A DNA stretch of 64,000 bases. Origin: Methylobacterium sp. B4. GTDB lineage: Bacteria; Pseudomonadota; Alphaproteobacteria; Rhizobiales; Beijerinckiaceae. Location: assembly GCF_003201865.1 (NCBI RefSeq), contig NZ_QJJJ01000004.1, forward strand, positions 1 to 64,000, in the 5' to 3' direction. Both the position numbers and the translations under genes were made by a program. Shown piece after piece: positions 29,055 to 38,052 of the stretch. Within the stretch, counting starts at the first letter, position 1. Each line of letters begins with the position of its first letter. The notes beneath the pieces were generated by a model. That model worked only from the letters and a program-made list of their open reading frames with translations, searched no databases and was not told where the DNA came from.

Positions 29055-30254
29055 TCAGCGTCCTGCTACCGCCTCGCGCACCACGCTCTTGATCAGCGGG
29101 GCGGCCGGCACGCTGGGCTGCCAGAAGTTGCCGGAGCGGCCGGCCTCGTAGCCGTACTGATAGAGGCTGCGCATGTAGGCCGTGTCGAAGCCCCGCGCCG
29201 TCGTGGTCTGCGGCGCGCTCTCGTCGATATAGGTCAGGTTGAAGCCGAGCCCGTTGCGGCGGGCGAAGGCGTCGGTCGCCACCAGCGTGGCCCGCGAGCG
29301 GGCGCGGCTGGCCGTGGTGAAGGACTTCTCCACGATCGAGAGCGTGTTGTTCTTGGTCACCTCGAATTCCGGCTCGAGCCGGCCGTTGATGACGACGTAG
29401 ATGTCGGCCTTGCCGGCGTTGCGGAAGCGTCCGTCCCGCACGAGGAAGCTCTGCGGCAGGGTGAAGACCGGCGTCACCACCGAGCCGTCCACGTGCATCT
29501 CCTGGAAGGCGCGGCCCTCCGCCTGCACGTCGAGGAATTGCGGCGGGAACACCGCCGGGATGCTCGCCGAGGCGGTCAGCACGTCCGTGAACAGCGCCAC
29601 CGAATTGGGCGCGCCGCTGGCGGCGATGGCGCCCATGTTCCAGATCACCGCGCGCTGCGTGTCGAGGTTCGTGGTCACCACGAGGAGGCGGCGGCCCTTG
29701 GCATGCTCCTCGGCGACGGCCTGGAGCAGATCGGGCGTCACGTAGCGGGCGATCAGGCTGCGCAGGCGCCCGTCGCCGAACAGGCCGGAGCCGAACAGCA
29801 CGTTGGACAGGCTCGGGCTCTGCACGAGCGATTCGGCGATGCCGCTGGTGTAGATATCGCTGAGGTAGCTGTCATAGGCCGGCCCGAGGAAGGCGAAGGG
29901 CGCGATCAGCGCGCCCGTCGAGACGCCGGAGACGATGGTGAAGTCCGGCCGCTTGCCGGAGGCGGTCCAGCCGTTGAGCACGCCCGCGCCGTAGGCCCCG
30001 TCCCCGCCGCCGCCCGAGAGGGCGAGGTAGCTGAAGGCCTGCCGCTTCTTCTGCGGGCCGACCGTCATCGACAGGAAGTCCTCGGCGCTGGCGTCGGCAT
30101 AGGCCCGCACGCCGACCATGCCCGGGACCGTGGCGGCGTCCGCCTCGGCCTTGGTGTAGTTCGCCCGCGGGAGCGAGGAGCAGGCGGCGGCCTGCCCGGC
30201 GACCGCCGCGGCGAGGAGCAGGCGCGACCAGCGGAAACCGTGTGACATCGACAT
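29055..30254 (-). CDS. Patatin-like phospholipase, lipoprotein
   Basis: A 399-residue patatin-domain protein. The N-terminus is a lipoprotein signal (hydrophobic LLLAAAVAGQAAAC, lipobox-like before Cys25). The oxyanion motif SGGGGDGAYGAG is at about residues 79-90, the nucleophile elbow GVSTG follows (Ser near 111), and the catalytic Asp is in HVDGSVVTP. Patatins are Ser-Asp dyad lipid acyl hydrolases; some bacterial ones are secreted effectors, but an envelope lipoprotein suggests phospholipid turnover. A second in-frame ATG two codons downstream is an equally good start. About 370 bases upstream are empty of genes. Confidence 0.88.
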   Translation of the reverse strand: MSMSHGFRWSRLLLAAAVAGQAAACSSLPRANYTKAEADAATVPGMVGVRAYADASAEDFLSMTVGPQKKRQAFSYLALSGGGGDGAYGAGVLNGWTASGKRPDFTIVSGVSTGALIAPFAFLGPAYDSYLSDIYTSGIAESLVQSPSLSNVLFGSGLFGDGRLRSLIARYVTPDLLQAVAEEHAKGRRLLVVTTNLDTQRAVIWNMGAIAASGAPNSVALFTDVLTASASIPAVFPPQFLDVQAEGRAFQEMHVDGSVVTPVFTLPQSFLVRDGRFRNAGKADIYVVINGRLEPEFEVTKNNTLSIVEKSFTTASRARSRATLVATDAFARRNGLGFNLTYIDESAPQTTTARGFDTAYMRSLYQYGYEAGRSGNFWQPSVPAAPLIKSVVREAVAGR

Positions 30255-30625
30255 GACCTAGAAAGCCCGGACGCGAGGCTTGAGCATACACCAAACGAGC
30301 TTGGCCGTATTGCGTTCCCGCGGGGAGCCCGTCGTCCGGCACCACCTGATGCGGTGCGGCCACAACCGTGGGCTGGCTTCTCATGGCCGAACCGACCGTT
30401 CCGCGAAAGTCCGGCCGTCCCGCGAATCGGCTGCGGGAGAAGCGGGACCGTGCCCGATCTCTCGGACTTGTCAGATGTACGAGGCGCTTACGCGCACTAA
30501 GATGTGAACGGGACGACGCCGAAGGAGCACGGCCTCGGGTACGCCGCCGACGCATGGGCGGCTCTCCGAGGCCGGGCAGACGAACCCGAATCCGGCCGCC
30601 GGCCGAACTTCAACAAAGGGCGCAT
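30255..30625. other. Gene-free divergent intergenic region
   Basis: About 370 bases between the divergent patatin and ComEA-like genes. It must contain the promoters of both. A small inverted repeat GTCCCGC (30417-30423) / GCGGGAC (30442-30448) is present. A 75-codon frame starting at 30280 has no ribosome site and no recognisable motif. Nothing else was seen. Confidence 0.4.
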
Positions 30626-31201
30626 ATGCTGAGCGGATCGGCGATCCTGCGGGTTCTCCTCCTGATCGTGGCGGCGGCGGGCATCGCCGGGATCATCCAG
30701 CATGTCTGGCTGGGCGGGCCGGCCTCGAATCCCGCTCCACCCGCGGCCGGCTCCGCGGAGACCGCACGGGCCAAGGCACCGGCGGCCCCACCGCAGACCG
30801 GGCCTGTGCGGGTCGTGACGCCGGCCGAGCCGCCGCGCTCCCAGGCGCCCCAGACCGCGACCCAATCCGCACCTCAAGCGGCGCCGCAACCGGCTCCCGC
30901 GCCGACGCCGCCGGCCGCGCCCCCTCTCCCGCAGCCGTCGGCCGTGCCGGCACCTGCGCCCGCCCCGCCCGCGCCGGATCCGGTCGCCGAGGCGGAGGAG
31001 AACGCGCCCGCTCCGGCCATCGCCCTGGTCGATCTCAACACCGGCACGCTCGCCGAATTGAATGGGCTGAAGGGCGGCGGCGCCATCGGCCGCACGGTCA
31101 TCCAGCACCGTCCCTACGCGTCTGTCGACCAGTTGCTGTCGAAGCGCGTGCTCAACCGCGCCACCTACCAGCGCATCAAGGATCAGGTGACCGTCCGCTG
31201 A
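30626..31201 (+). CDS. ComEA-like helix-hairpin-helix membrane protein
   Basis: A 191-residue protein with one N-terminal membrane segment (VLLLIVAAAGIAGIIQHVWL), a long Pro/Ala/Gln-rich linker (about residues 30-130) and a C-terminal helix-hairpin-helix of the ComEA type: VDLNTGTLAELNGLKGGGAIGRTVI then YASVDQLLSKRVLNRATYQRI. ComEA binds DNA at the membrane during transformation, but many proteobacteria have such proteins without known competence. The linker suggests the DNA-binding domain reaches across the periplasm. No other com genes are nearby. Confidence 0.8.
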   Translation: MLSGSAILRVLLLIVAAAGIAGIIQHVWLGGPASNPAPPAAGSAETARAKAPAAPPQTGPVRVVTPAEPPRSQAPQTATQSAPQAAPQPAPAPTPPAAPPLPQPSAVPAPAPAPPAPDPVAEAEENAPAPAIALVDLNTGTLAELNGLKGGGAIGRTVIQHRPYASVDQLLSKRVLNRATYQRIKDQVTVR

Positions 31202-31365
31202 CGGGGCGCCGCGGCCCGGCGGAAGTCCGTCGGCGACAACCGGGCGGAAGCGAAACGGGGAAACGGGTGCGAGACCGCCCGGCGCGCGCGCAGGGCGCTG
31301 GCACAGCGGGCACACAGGCCTTAAACAGGAGGTCACGTTCCCTCAACGAAGGCCGAGGCCGCTCC

Positions 31366-31581
31366 ATGCAAACGACATCCGGCGCACCGATCCTCCGCCA
31401 GGATCTGGGCGTCGAGGAGACGACCGAGTCCGACAACATCGTCCGCTGGGACGGCGAGCGGCTCTACGTCGAGCAGGACATCTACCACAACGGGCAGCTC
31501 GTTCACCGCAAGTACCGGCGCACGATCACCGAGCCGGTCGCCCGCGCCCTGCAGGCGATCATCAAGCGCTCGCAGCAGTGA
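31366..31581 (+). CDS. Short protein of unknown function (71 residues)
   Basis: A 71-residue soluble protein containing NIVRWDGERLYVEQDIYHNGQ, HRKYRRTITEPVARAL and a basic C-terminus (IIKRSQQ). No family is recognised and there are no cysteines or membrane segments. It is tied to the next gene by a 4-base GTGA overlap, which supports it being real. No strong ribosome site precedes the ATG. An alternative start 33 codons upstream would add an Arg-rich stretch and is less likely. Confidence 0.6.
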   Translation: MQTTSGAPILRQDLGVEETTESDNIVRWDGERLYVEQDIYHNGQLVHRKYRRTITEPVARALQAIIKRSQQ

Positions 31582-32087
31582 GGGCATCGGCGCTCGCGCT
31601 GCTGGCCTCCCTGGCCGCCCCGATCGCCCTCGCCGCTCCGGCGGCGGCGCAGGTGCGGGTCAGCTTCGTCGCGCCCGAGCGCTACACCGATGCCGAGAAC
31701 CGCTACGGCTCCGGTCTGTCCAAGCGGGTCGTGCTGGCGGAGATGCGCCGCCTGTTCGAGATGCTCGGCGACCGGGCGCTGGCCCCGGGTCAGACGCTGG
31801 ACATCGCGGTCCTCGACATCGACCTCGCCGGGTTCGACCAGCCGAGCTTCGGTCCGAGCCAGGGCGTGCGGGTGGTGAGCGACGTGACCCCGCCGCGCTT
31901 CCGCCTGCGCTACACCCTGAAGGAGCGCGGCCGCACCCTGCTCTCCGCCGAGGAGACCGTCACCGACCTCAACTTCCTGCTGCGCTACGCCCGCTCCTCC
32001 TCCGGGCAATCCTTCTACTACGAGCGCGAGTTGCTGCGGGACTGGTTCCAGGCACGCATCGCCGAGCGGCGCCCCCCGCGGAGCTGA
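31578..32087 (+). CDS. DUF3016-family exported protein
   Basis: A 169-residue protein with a clean signal peptide (LALLASLAAPIALAAPAAAQ, cleavage before VRV). The mature part begins VSFVAPERYTDAENRYG, typical of DUF3016, and ends ESELLRDW-like (YYERELLRDWFQARI). DUF3016 proteins are periplasmic and of unknown function. The start is GTG overlapping the stop of the short upstream gene, so the two are coupled. Confidence 0.8.
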   Translation: MRASALALLASLAAPIALAAPAAAQVRVSFVAPERYTDAENRYGSGLSKRVVLAEMRRLFEMLGDRALAPGQTLDIAVLDIDLAGFDQPSFGPSQGVRVVSDVTPPRFRLRYTLKERGRTLLSAEETVTDLNFLLRYARSSSGQSFYYERELLRDWFQARIAERRPPRS

Positions 32088-32176
32088 TCCGGCGGAACCG
32101 GGCCGCCGTCACACGCTCGACGCCCGCGCCTGCCATGTCCGCCCGATCACGGGCGGGTCACACGGCACTTCCGAAC

Positions 32177-33085
32177 ATGCGGATCGTCCTCGTCGCCAAC
32201 GGCGCGTCGGGCGCCTTCGCGGCCGGTCCCTCCCCGGCCGAGATCCGCGCGCGGCTCGCGGCGGCGGGCTTCGACCTCGCGCCCGAGCCGGAGGAGAGCC
32301 TGCCGCTCGCCGAGCGGCTGCGGCAAGCCGCGGGCATGCAGGACGTCGAAGCGGTGGCGGTGGCGGGCGGGGACGGCACGCTCAACTGCGCGGCCTCCGT
32401 GCTCGCGGGCGGGCGCGTGGCGCTCGGCATCCTGCCGCTGGGCACCATGAACCTGCTGGCCAAGGATCTCGGTATCCCGCTCGATCTCGACGGGGCCGTG
32501 GACACGCTGCGCACGGGGCGGCCCCGCGCCGTCGATGTCGGCCGCGTCAACGGGCACGTCTTCCTCATCAATTCCGTGCTCGGCATGCCCGCCCGCATGG
32601 TCCGCCACCGGGAGGGCTTTCGCGGGCGGCGCATCGGCCTGCCGGGGCTCCTGCGCCTCGCGCTCGCCACCCTGCGCCATCTCGGCCCCTATCCGCGGCT
32701 GTCGGCGGTCCTTTCGGTGGGCGGGCGGCGGACGCGGATGCGGCTTCGCCTTCTTGCGGTGATCAACAACGACTACGCCGAGGGCCCGGGACAGATTCTG
32801 GAGCGGACCCGGGTCGATGGCGGCGGGTTGACGCTCTACATCGCCCGCCGGCTCCCGCCCTGGCGCCTCGCCCGCCTGGCCCTCGGCTTCGGCCTGGGCC
32901 GCTGGCGCGATCTGCCCGGGCTGGAACGCCGCGGCGCGACCCGCTTCGCCCTTTCGGCGGGGCGGCGCGCGCTGCGGGTGATGAACGATGGAGAGATCCG
33001 CTTGATCGCCTCGCCCCTGCGCTACCGGCTCGAGCCGCGCGCCCTCACCGTGATCGTTCCGGCCGCGCGGGAGCCCGGCCGGTGA
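32177..33085 (+). CDS. Diacylglycerol kinase-like lipid kinase
   Basis: A 302-residue protein of the DAGK/LCB5 (YegS-like) family. The nucleotide motif VAVAGGDGTLNCAASVLAGG is near residue 60 and ILPLGTMNLLAKDLGIPLDLDGA, the conserved GTxNdla segment, follows. Such enzymes phosphorylate diacylglycerol, sphingosine or other lipids using ATP. It overlaps by four bases with the metallophosphoesterase gene, a pairing seen in several alphaproteobacteria. The internal ATG MRIVLVANG is preferred over one 14 codons upstream because families of this type start with this beta strand. Confidence 0.85.
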   Translation: MRIVLVANGASGAFAAGPSPAEIRARLAAAGFDLAPEPEESLPLAERLRQAAGMQDVEAVAVAGGDGTLNCAASVLAGGRVALGILPLGTMNLLAKDLGIPLDLDGAVDTLRTGRPRAVDVGRVNGHVFLINSVLGMPARMVRHREGFRGRRIGLPGLLRLALATLRHLGPYPRLSAVLSVGGRRTRMRLRLLAVINNDYAEGPGQILERTRVDGGGLTLYIARRLPPWRLARLALGFGLGRWRDLPGLERRGATRFALSAGRRALRVMNDGEIRLIASPLRYRLEPRALTVIVPAAREPGR

Positions 33086-33942
33086 GGCGGCTCGCCCACA
33101 TCTCCGACCTGCATTTCGGGCGCACCGATCCGGAGGTGGTCGAAGGTCTCGTCGCCGAGCTGAATCGCGATGCACCCGACCTGATCATCGCCTCGGGCGA
33201 CTTCACCATGCGGGCGCGGCGGAAGGAATATGCGGAGGCGCGCGCCTTCCTCGACCGGCTCACCGCGCCCTGGATCGCGGTGCCGGGCAATCACGACATC
33301 GCCTATTTCAAGCTGCTGACGCGCTTCTTCCACCCGTTCGGACGCTACCGGCGCTTCATCGCGCGGGACACCGAGCCGACCTTCCTCGACGACGAGGTCG
33401 CAGTGGTCTGCCTCAACACCGTGCGGACCTGGGCGCCGGAGACGGACTGGTCGCAGGGCAAGATCACCCGGGCGCAGATCGCCCGCACCGAGGAGCGGCT
33501 GGCGGCGTTGCCGGGCCACGTCTTCCGCATCGTGGTGGGCCACCACCCCTTCATGCCGCCGCCCTGGGACGCGGAGGCCCGCCTCGTCGGCCGCGCCGAC
33601 GAAGCGCTCGACGCCTTCCGCCGCCACGGCGTCGGCCTGACGCTGGCGGGCCACCTCCATCGGCACTACGCCCGCTTCGCCGAGGCGCCCGAGACCGGTG
33701 CCGAGCCCGATACGGTCGCGGTCGATCGCGGCTCGATGCAGGGAAGCGGAAAGCGGCTGCTGGCCGTGCAGGCCGGCTCGGCCACCTCGACGCGGCTGCG
33801 CGGCAACGAGCCCAACGCCTATAACCGCATCGTGATCGAGGACGGCCGCGCCACCGTCACCGTGCGGATCTGGACCGGCAAGGCCTTCGAGGATGCCCGC
33901 TCGGAGGCCGAGGCGGGCGTGGCGGAGCCGGGCGCCGCCTGA
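33082..33942 (+). CDS. Calcineurin-like metallophosphoesterase
   Basis: A 286-residue metallophosphoesterase. Metal motifs in order: HISDLHFG (D-x-H), IIASGDFT (GD), VPGNHDI (GNHD), VGHHPF and LAGHLHRHY (GHxH). This arrangement resembles CpdA/3',5'-cyclic-nucleotide phosphodiesterases and related phosphatases, all cytosolic with two metal ions. The start GTG overlaps the lipid-kinase stop, so the two genes are coupled and may act on related lipids. The C-terminus ends with an acidic Ala/Glu tail. Substrate unknown. Confidence 0.88.
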   Translation: MRRLAHISDLHFGRTDPEVVEGLVAELNRDAPDLIIASGDFTMRARRKEYAEARAFLDRLTAPWIAVPGNHDIAYFKLLTRFFHPFGRYRRFIARDTEPTFLDDEVAVVCLNTVRTWAPETDWSQGKITRAQIARTEERLAALPGHVFRIVVGHHPFMPPPWDAEARLVGRADEALDAFRRHGVGLTLAGHLHRHYARFAEAPETGAEPDTVAVDRGSMQGSGKRLLAVQAGSATSTRLRGNEPNAYNRIVIEDGRATVTVRIWTGKAFEDARSEAEAGVAEPGAA

Positions 33943-33961
33943 GCGCCGCCCGGCCGGTGCC

Positions 33962-35422
33962 TCAGGTCCGGACCGTCCGCCGCGCCCCGCCGCCGGCGAG
34001 GCTGACGGCGAAGGCGACCGCGAGGTTGAGGGCGAGCGCCACCACGCCGATGTTGAGATCCTGGACCGGTCCCGGCAGCCCGGGGAACAGCTTGGCCAGC
34101 GTGTAGCCGCCGACCACCGTGACCGCCACCGCGGCCACGCCGGCCAGGATGCCCGCCATCGCCCCCGCACGGGTGAGCGGGTTGTTCGGCCACAGGCTGA
34201 AGAAGAAGGCCGGGAAGAGCTGCGTGACCACCGCGTAGCCGATCAGCAGGAGCTGCACGATGGTCTCGCCCCCGTAGAGGGTGAAGCCGACGCAGGCGAG
34301 CGCGAGCAGCGGTGCGATCCCCTTGGCGAGCCGGCCCGTCGAGGCGTCGGTCGCATTCTTCGCCAGCGGTCGGTAGAGGTTCTGCGCGATCAGCGTCGCC
34401 CCCGCGATCAGGATCATCGAGCCCGGCACCAGGGCGGTCAGCACACCGGTCGCGCCGACGATGCCGACGAACCACGGCGGGAAGGTCTGGAGCGCGATCT
34501 TGAACAGCGAGAGATCGACGTCCGGCCCCGTCAGGCCGGGCACCTGCAGCACGGCGGCGAAGCCCGCGAAGAACACGAACAGCAGCATGAGCTGGTAGAG
34601 CGGCAGGAACACCGCGTTGCGCCGGAAGGTGCGTTCGTCGCTCGCGGTGTAGATCGAGGCGAAGATGTGCGGGAACATCCAGCCGCCGAGTGCCGTGAGC
34701 AGCGTGGTCGAGGCGAACCACGTCGCGCTCTGGCCCCGGTCCGGCAGGGCCAGGAAGCCGGGCTTGGCCGTGTCGATGGCCTCGAACATCGGGCCGATGC
34801 CGCCGTAATAGTGATACGGGAGATAGATCCCTAGGAAGATCACCACGAACAGGATCATGAAGTCCTTGAGCACCGCGGTCCAGGCCGAGCCGCGCACGCC
34901 CGAGACCATGACGTAGACGGTGAGCGTGCCCGCCCCGATCCAGACGGCCAGAGTCGGCGAGATCACGCCGTAGGAGGCGGTGGCGACGATGATGCCGAGG
35001 CCCTTGAGCTGGAGCACCATGTAGGGGACGAGCGCCACCAGCCCGACCAGGGCCACGAGGATGCCGAGGCTTCTGCTGTCGTAGCGCGCGGCGAAGTAGT
35101 CCGGCTGCGAGAACAGCCCGCGCTCCTTGGCGAAGCGCCAGGCGGGCGGCAGGATCCAGTAGGAGATGACGTAGATCAGGGTGAGGTAGCAGAGGATGTA
35201 GTAGGTCGGCCCGCCCTTGCCGTAGGCCCAGCCCGAGCCGCCGAGGAAGGTGAAGGTGGTGTAGATCTCGCCCGCCATCAGCAGGAAGACGAGCAGCGTG
35301 CCGAAGCCGCGCTTGCCCACGCTCCACTGCTCCATGTCCATGGTATGCCCGGCCCGGGCCCAAAGGCCGAGGCCGAGCGCCACCACGACGGCGAGCGCGA
35401 TGATCGGAAGCGCCGCGTTCAT
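33962..35422 (-). CDS. Sodium:solute symporter (SSS family, MctP/ActP-like)
   Basis: A 486-residue symporter with about 13 membrane helices. The family motif near helices 4-6 appears as GGIGPMFEAIDTAKPGF and ALGGWMFPHIFASIYTA, and the sodium site region as FTFLGGSGWAYGKGGPTYY. The paired DUF3311 protein upstream is typical of monocarboxylate (acetate, pyruvate, lactate) or related organic-acid carriers such as MctP. Start chosen at MNAALPII because it overlaps the upstream stop by four bases. The frame continues 62 codons further but that part overlaps the DUF3311 gene. Probably co-transcribed with the histidine-kinase gene upstream only by chance orientation. Confidence 0.88.
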   Translation of the reverse strand: MNAALPIIALAVVVALGLGLWARAGHTMDMEQWSVGKRGFGTLLVFLLMAGEIYTTFTFLGGSGWAYGKGGPTYYILCYLTLIYVISYWILPPAWRFAKERGLFSQPDYFAARYDSRSLGILVALVGLVALVPYMVLQLKGLGIIVATASYGVISPTLAVWIGAGTLTVYVMVSGVRGSAWTAVLKDFMILFVVIFLGIYLPYHYYGGIGPMFEAIDTAKPGFLALPDRGQSATWFASTTLLTALGGWMFPHIFASIYTASDERTFRRNAVFLPLYQLMLLFVFFAGFAAVLQVPGLTGPDVDLSLFKIALQTFPPWFVGIVGATGVLTALVPGSMILIAGATLIAQNLYRPLAKNATDASTGRLAKGIAPLLALACVGFTLYGGETIVQLLLIGYAVVTQLFPAFFFSLWPNNPLTRAGAMAGILAGVAAVAVTVVGGYTLAKLFPGLPGPVQDLNIGVVALALNLAVAFAVSLAGGGARRTVRT

Positions 35423-35622
35423 GCGTCTTCCTCCGGCTCGCGGTTGGCCGGATCGGTGAGGTAAATCAGCCCCATGATACCTGAGGTCGCCACCGTGCAG
35501 GCGACGAGCCACGCCAGCAGCAGGGGCATGCCGAGCACCATTGGCTCGACCCGGTTGAACACGAACGGTCCCACCAGCATGCCGAGGGCGGGCAGGGCCG
35601 CGAGCCATCGAAGCTGCTTCAT
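35419..35622 (-). CDS. DUF3311 small membrane protein, symporter partner
   Basis: A 67-residue protein with two membrane helices (LAALPALGMLVGPFVF and MPLLLAWLVACTVATSGIMGLIYL) and a short acidic C-terminus (PANREPEEDA). DUF3311 genes lie directly before SSS-family symporters, as here with a 4-base overlap; the protein is thought to act as an accessory subunit. The conserved FNRVEPMVLGMP segment between the helices matches the family. Confidence 0.88.
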   Translation of the reverse strand: MKQLRWLAALPALGMLVGPFVFNRVEPMVLGMPLLLAWLVACTVATSGIMGLIYLTDPANREPEEDA

Positions 35623-35753
35623 GGCCGGACCCTCCCCGGCCGTTGCCCGATGGATCGTTCGTTCAGTCCCGTCATGCGCGTCCCGTCAGCTCGACGGGCG
35701 GACCATGAGGCAGAATCCGCGCCAGGGCGAGGGATGAGGGCCGCTTTTCGTGT

Positions 35754-37805
35754 TCACGCAGCCTCGGCGCGGCGCCCCAGAAGTCCCGGCAGAGCACGCA
35801 GATTGAGGGGCTTGGCGAGAAATCCGTCGAAGCCCGCCGCATGGGCGGCGGCCACGTCCTCGCGCCCGGTATTGGCGGTCAGCGCCACGAGATGCAGGGC
35901 GGCGGCACCGGCTTCGGCCTCGCGGGCGCGGATGCGGCGGGCGGTCTCCAGGCCATCGAGGCCCGGCATGCGGATGTCGATCAGGGCGAGGTCGAAGCGC
36001 GGCGCGTCCGCGATCAGCGCCAGCGCCTCCAGCCCGTCGCGAGCGAGCGTGACCTGCGCGCCGAGCCGCTCCAGCGCCTTGGTGGCCAAGAGCGCGTTGA
36101 TCGGATTGTCCTCGGCCAGGAGCACGCGCCGGCCGGGTACCGCGACCTCGACCCGCGCCGGCGCCGGCTCGCTCGACGGCGCGGCCGAGCCGGCCGCGGC
36201 GGCGGGCCGCGGCTCCAGCAGGCGGTCGAACAGGGAGCGGGCGCGCACCGGCTTGATCAGGTAGCTGTCGAAGCCCGCCGCGTTGGGCGCTCCGAACTCG
36301 CGCCGGTCGAAGGGCGAGAGCAGGATCAGGCTGCAGCGCACGCCGCAGCGCTTGCCCTCCGCCGCGAGCGCCCGCACGGCGCCGTCGCCGAGGCTGCGGT
36401 CGGCGATCAAGGCGTCGAAGGAGGCGCCCGCCAGGGCGTCGAGGCCGGCCTCCGCGCTGTCGACGACGACGGCCGCCGCGCGGCAGCGCGCCAGCCGCCG
36501 GGCCAGGAAGGTGGCCTGGAAGGGCGACGCCGCCACGATCAGGATCTTTCGCGACGCGAGATGCGGCGCGGGCTGGGGCGCCTCCGCCCCGTCGGAGGCG
36601 GTCAGCGGCAGCACGACCCGGAAGGTCGAGCCGCGTCCCAGCGTCGAGCGCGCCTCGATCGTGCCGTTCATGCGCTCCACGAGGCGGCGGGTGATGGCGA
36701 GCCCGAGCCCGGTTCCCTCGTGGCGGCGGCTGGCGCTGTCGTCGCCCTGCTCGAATTCCTCGAACAGGATCGGGATGCGCTCCTCCGCCATGCCCGGCCC
36801 GGTATCCTCGATGGTGAGGCTGAAGCCCTCCCCCGCACGGGCGAGGCTCACGCCGACGCCGCCGCTCTGCGTGAACTTGATGGCGTTGCCCGCGAGGTTG
36901 AGCAGGATCTGCCGGACCCGGTCGGCGTCGCCGACGCGCAGGGCCACGAGGTCGTCGGCGATGTCGAGGGCGATCTCCAGGCCCTTGTCCTGCGCGCGCG
37001 GTGCCAACAGTTCGACCACGCCCTCGACCAGGGCGGCGACGTCGAAGGGTTCGGCGGCGAGGTCGAGGCGGCCCGCCTCGATGCGGGAGAAGTCGAGGAT
37101 GCCGTCCACGAGGCCGAGCAGCGCCTTGCCGCTGGTGCGCAGGGACTCGACGTAGGTGCGCTGCTCCGGGTCGAGGCGGGTGTCGAGCAGGAGGTCGGCC
37201 ATGCCGAGGATGCCGTTGAGCGGCGTGCGCAACTCGTGGCTGACGGTGGCGAGGAAGCGGGACTTGGCGACGTTGGCGGCTTCGGCCCGGCTCTTCGCCT
37301 CGTCGAGGGAGCGCACCGCCTCGACGCGCTCGGTCACGTCCTTGCCCGCCCGCAGCCAGTTCGGGCTGCCCTCGCTGCCCGCCGCCGGCATCTCGACGAA
37401 GGAGAACCAGCGCGGCACGCCGTCCACCGGCACCAGCCGCTCCTCGACCACCCGCACCCCGTCGGGCCGCTGCTCGACCGCGCCGCGCTCGACCACCTGC
37501 GGAGTCAGCGTCGAGCCGATCAGGTCGAGGGGCCGGAGGCCGAGCAGGGCGGCGAAGCCCTCGCTCGCGAAGGTGATGCGCCCCTGCCCGTCCCGCTGCA
37601 CCACCGCCTGGGTGGTGGCCTCCACCAGCACCCGGTAGCGCTCCTCGCTCTCGGCGATCTGCCAGAGCCGGTCCTGGAGCGCTTCCGTCATGTCCGAATC
37701 CTGGACGACGGGTTCGTGGCGGCGGAGTGAGACCAGGATCAGCGCCAGCATGGCCACCGCCACGCTCAGGCCCATCACGGTCACCGCCAGGGTCATCGGC
37801 TGCAT
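35754..37805 (-). CDS. Hybrid histidine kinase (PAS-HisKA-HATPase-REC-REC)
   Basis: A 683-residue membrane-linked hybrid sensor kinase. One N-terminal helix (LAVTVMGLSVAVAMLALILVSL), then a PAS domain (about 45-150), HisKA with phospho-acceptor His190 (FLATVSHELRTPLNG), a HATPase with N box LNLAGNAIKFT and G boxes (DTGPGMAEE, GTGLGLAITRRL), a first receiver near 430-545 that looks weaker (IADRSLGDG keeps an Asp), and a second complete receiver (VLLAEDNPINALLATKAL, DLALIDIRMPGLDG). The frame stays open to 38129 but the part before MQPMTLAV is Arg-rich. No response regulator gene adjoins it, so it may relay to one elsewhere. Confidence 0.92.
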   Translation of the reverse strand: MQPMTLAVTVMGLSVAVAMLALILVSLRRHEPVVQDSDMTEALQDRLWQIAESEERYRVLVEATTQAVVQRDGQGRITFASEGFAALLGLRPLDLIGSTLTPQVVERGAVEQRPDGVRVVEERLVPVDGVPRWFSFVEMPAAGSEGSPNWLRAGKDVTERVEAVRSLDEAKSRAEAANVAKSRFLATVSHELRTPLNGILGMADLLLDTRLDPEQRTYVESLRTSGKALLGLVDGILDFSRIEAGRLDLAAEPFDVAALVEGVVELLAPRAQDKGLEIALDIADDLVALRVGDADRVRQILLNLAGNAIKFTQSGGVGVSLARAGEGFSLTIEDTGPGMAEERIPILFEEFEQGDDSASRRHEGTGLGLAITRRLVERMNGTIEARSTLGRGSTFRVVLPLTASDGAEAPQPAPHLASRKILIVAASPFQATFLARRLARCRAAAVVVDSAEAGLDALAGASFDALIADRSLGDGAVRALAAEGKRCGVRCSLILLSPFDRREFGAPNAAGFDSYLIKPVRARSLFDRLLEPRPAAAAGSAAPSSEPAPARVEVAVPGRRVLLAEDNPINALLATKALERLGAQVTLARDGLEALALIADAPRFDLALIDIRMPGLDGLETARRIRAREAEAGAAALHLVALTANTGREDVAAAHAAGFDGFLAKPLNLRALPGLLGRRAEAA

Positions 37806-37961
37806 CACGCACTCCGCCCGCCGGGCATCCGGCGTCTCGAACGCGCAGAGTGACAGGGGCGCGTGAAGCGGCGCTTGAGAAAGAGCCTTAAGGGCGGATG
37901 ACCGGAATCCCCGAAAAGCGCGGACTCGAACGACCTCCGGAGGATCCGTTCGGCCTCTTCC

Positions 37962-38015
37962 CGTCATTGCGCGGCGAAGCCGCTGGATTGCGTCGCTGAC
38001 GCTGGCGAGGACGGA
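37962..38015. repeat. Shortened type 2 dispersed element
   Basis: The sequence starts CGTCATTGCG and contains CGCTGGATTGCG followed by GGCGAGGACGG, the same words that occur in the palindromes at 16868 and 58184. It lacks a clear second arm and seems a degenerate copy. It lies in the roughly 250-base gap between the histidine kinase and TerB-like genes. Confidence 0.5.
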
Positions 38016-38052
38016 AAGAGGCGGAACCCGAGGCGATCGACCGGACGCCGGT

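Noticed and set aside
30280-30507. 75-codon frame between patatin and ComEA-like genes
   Set aside because: No ribosome site, no recognisable motif.
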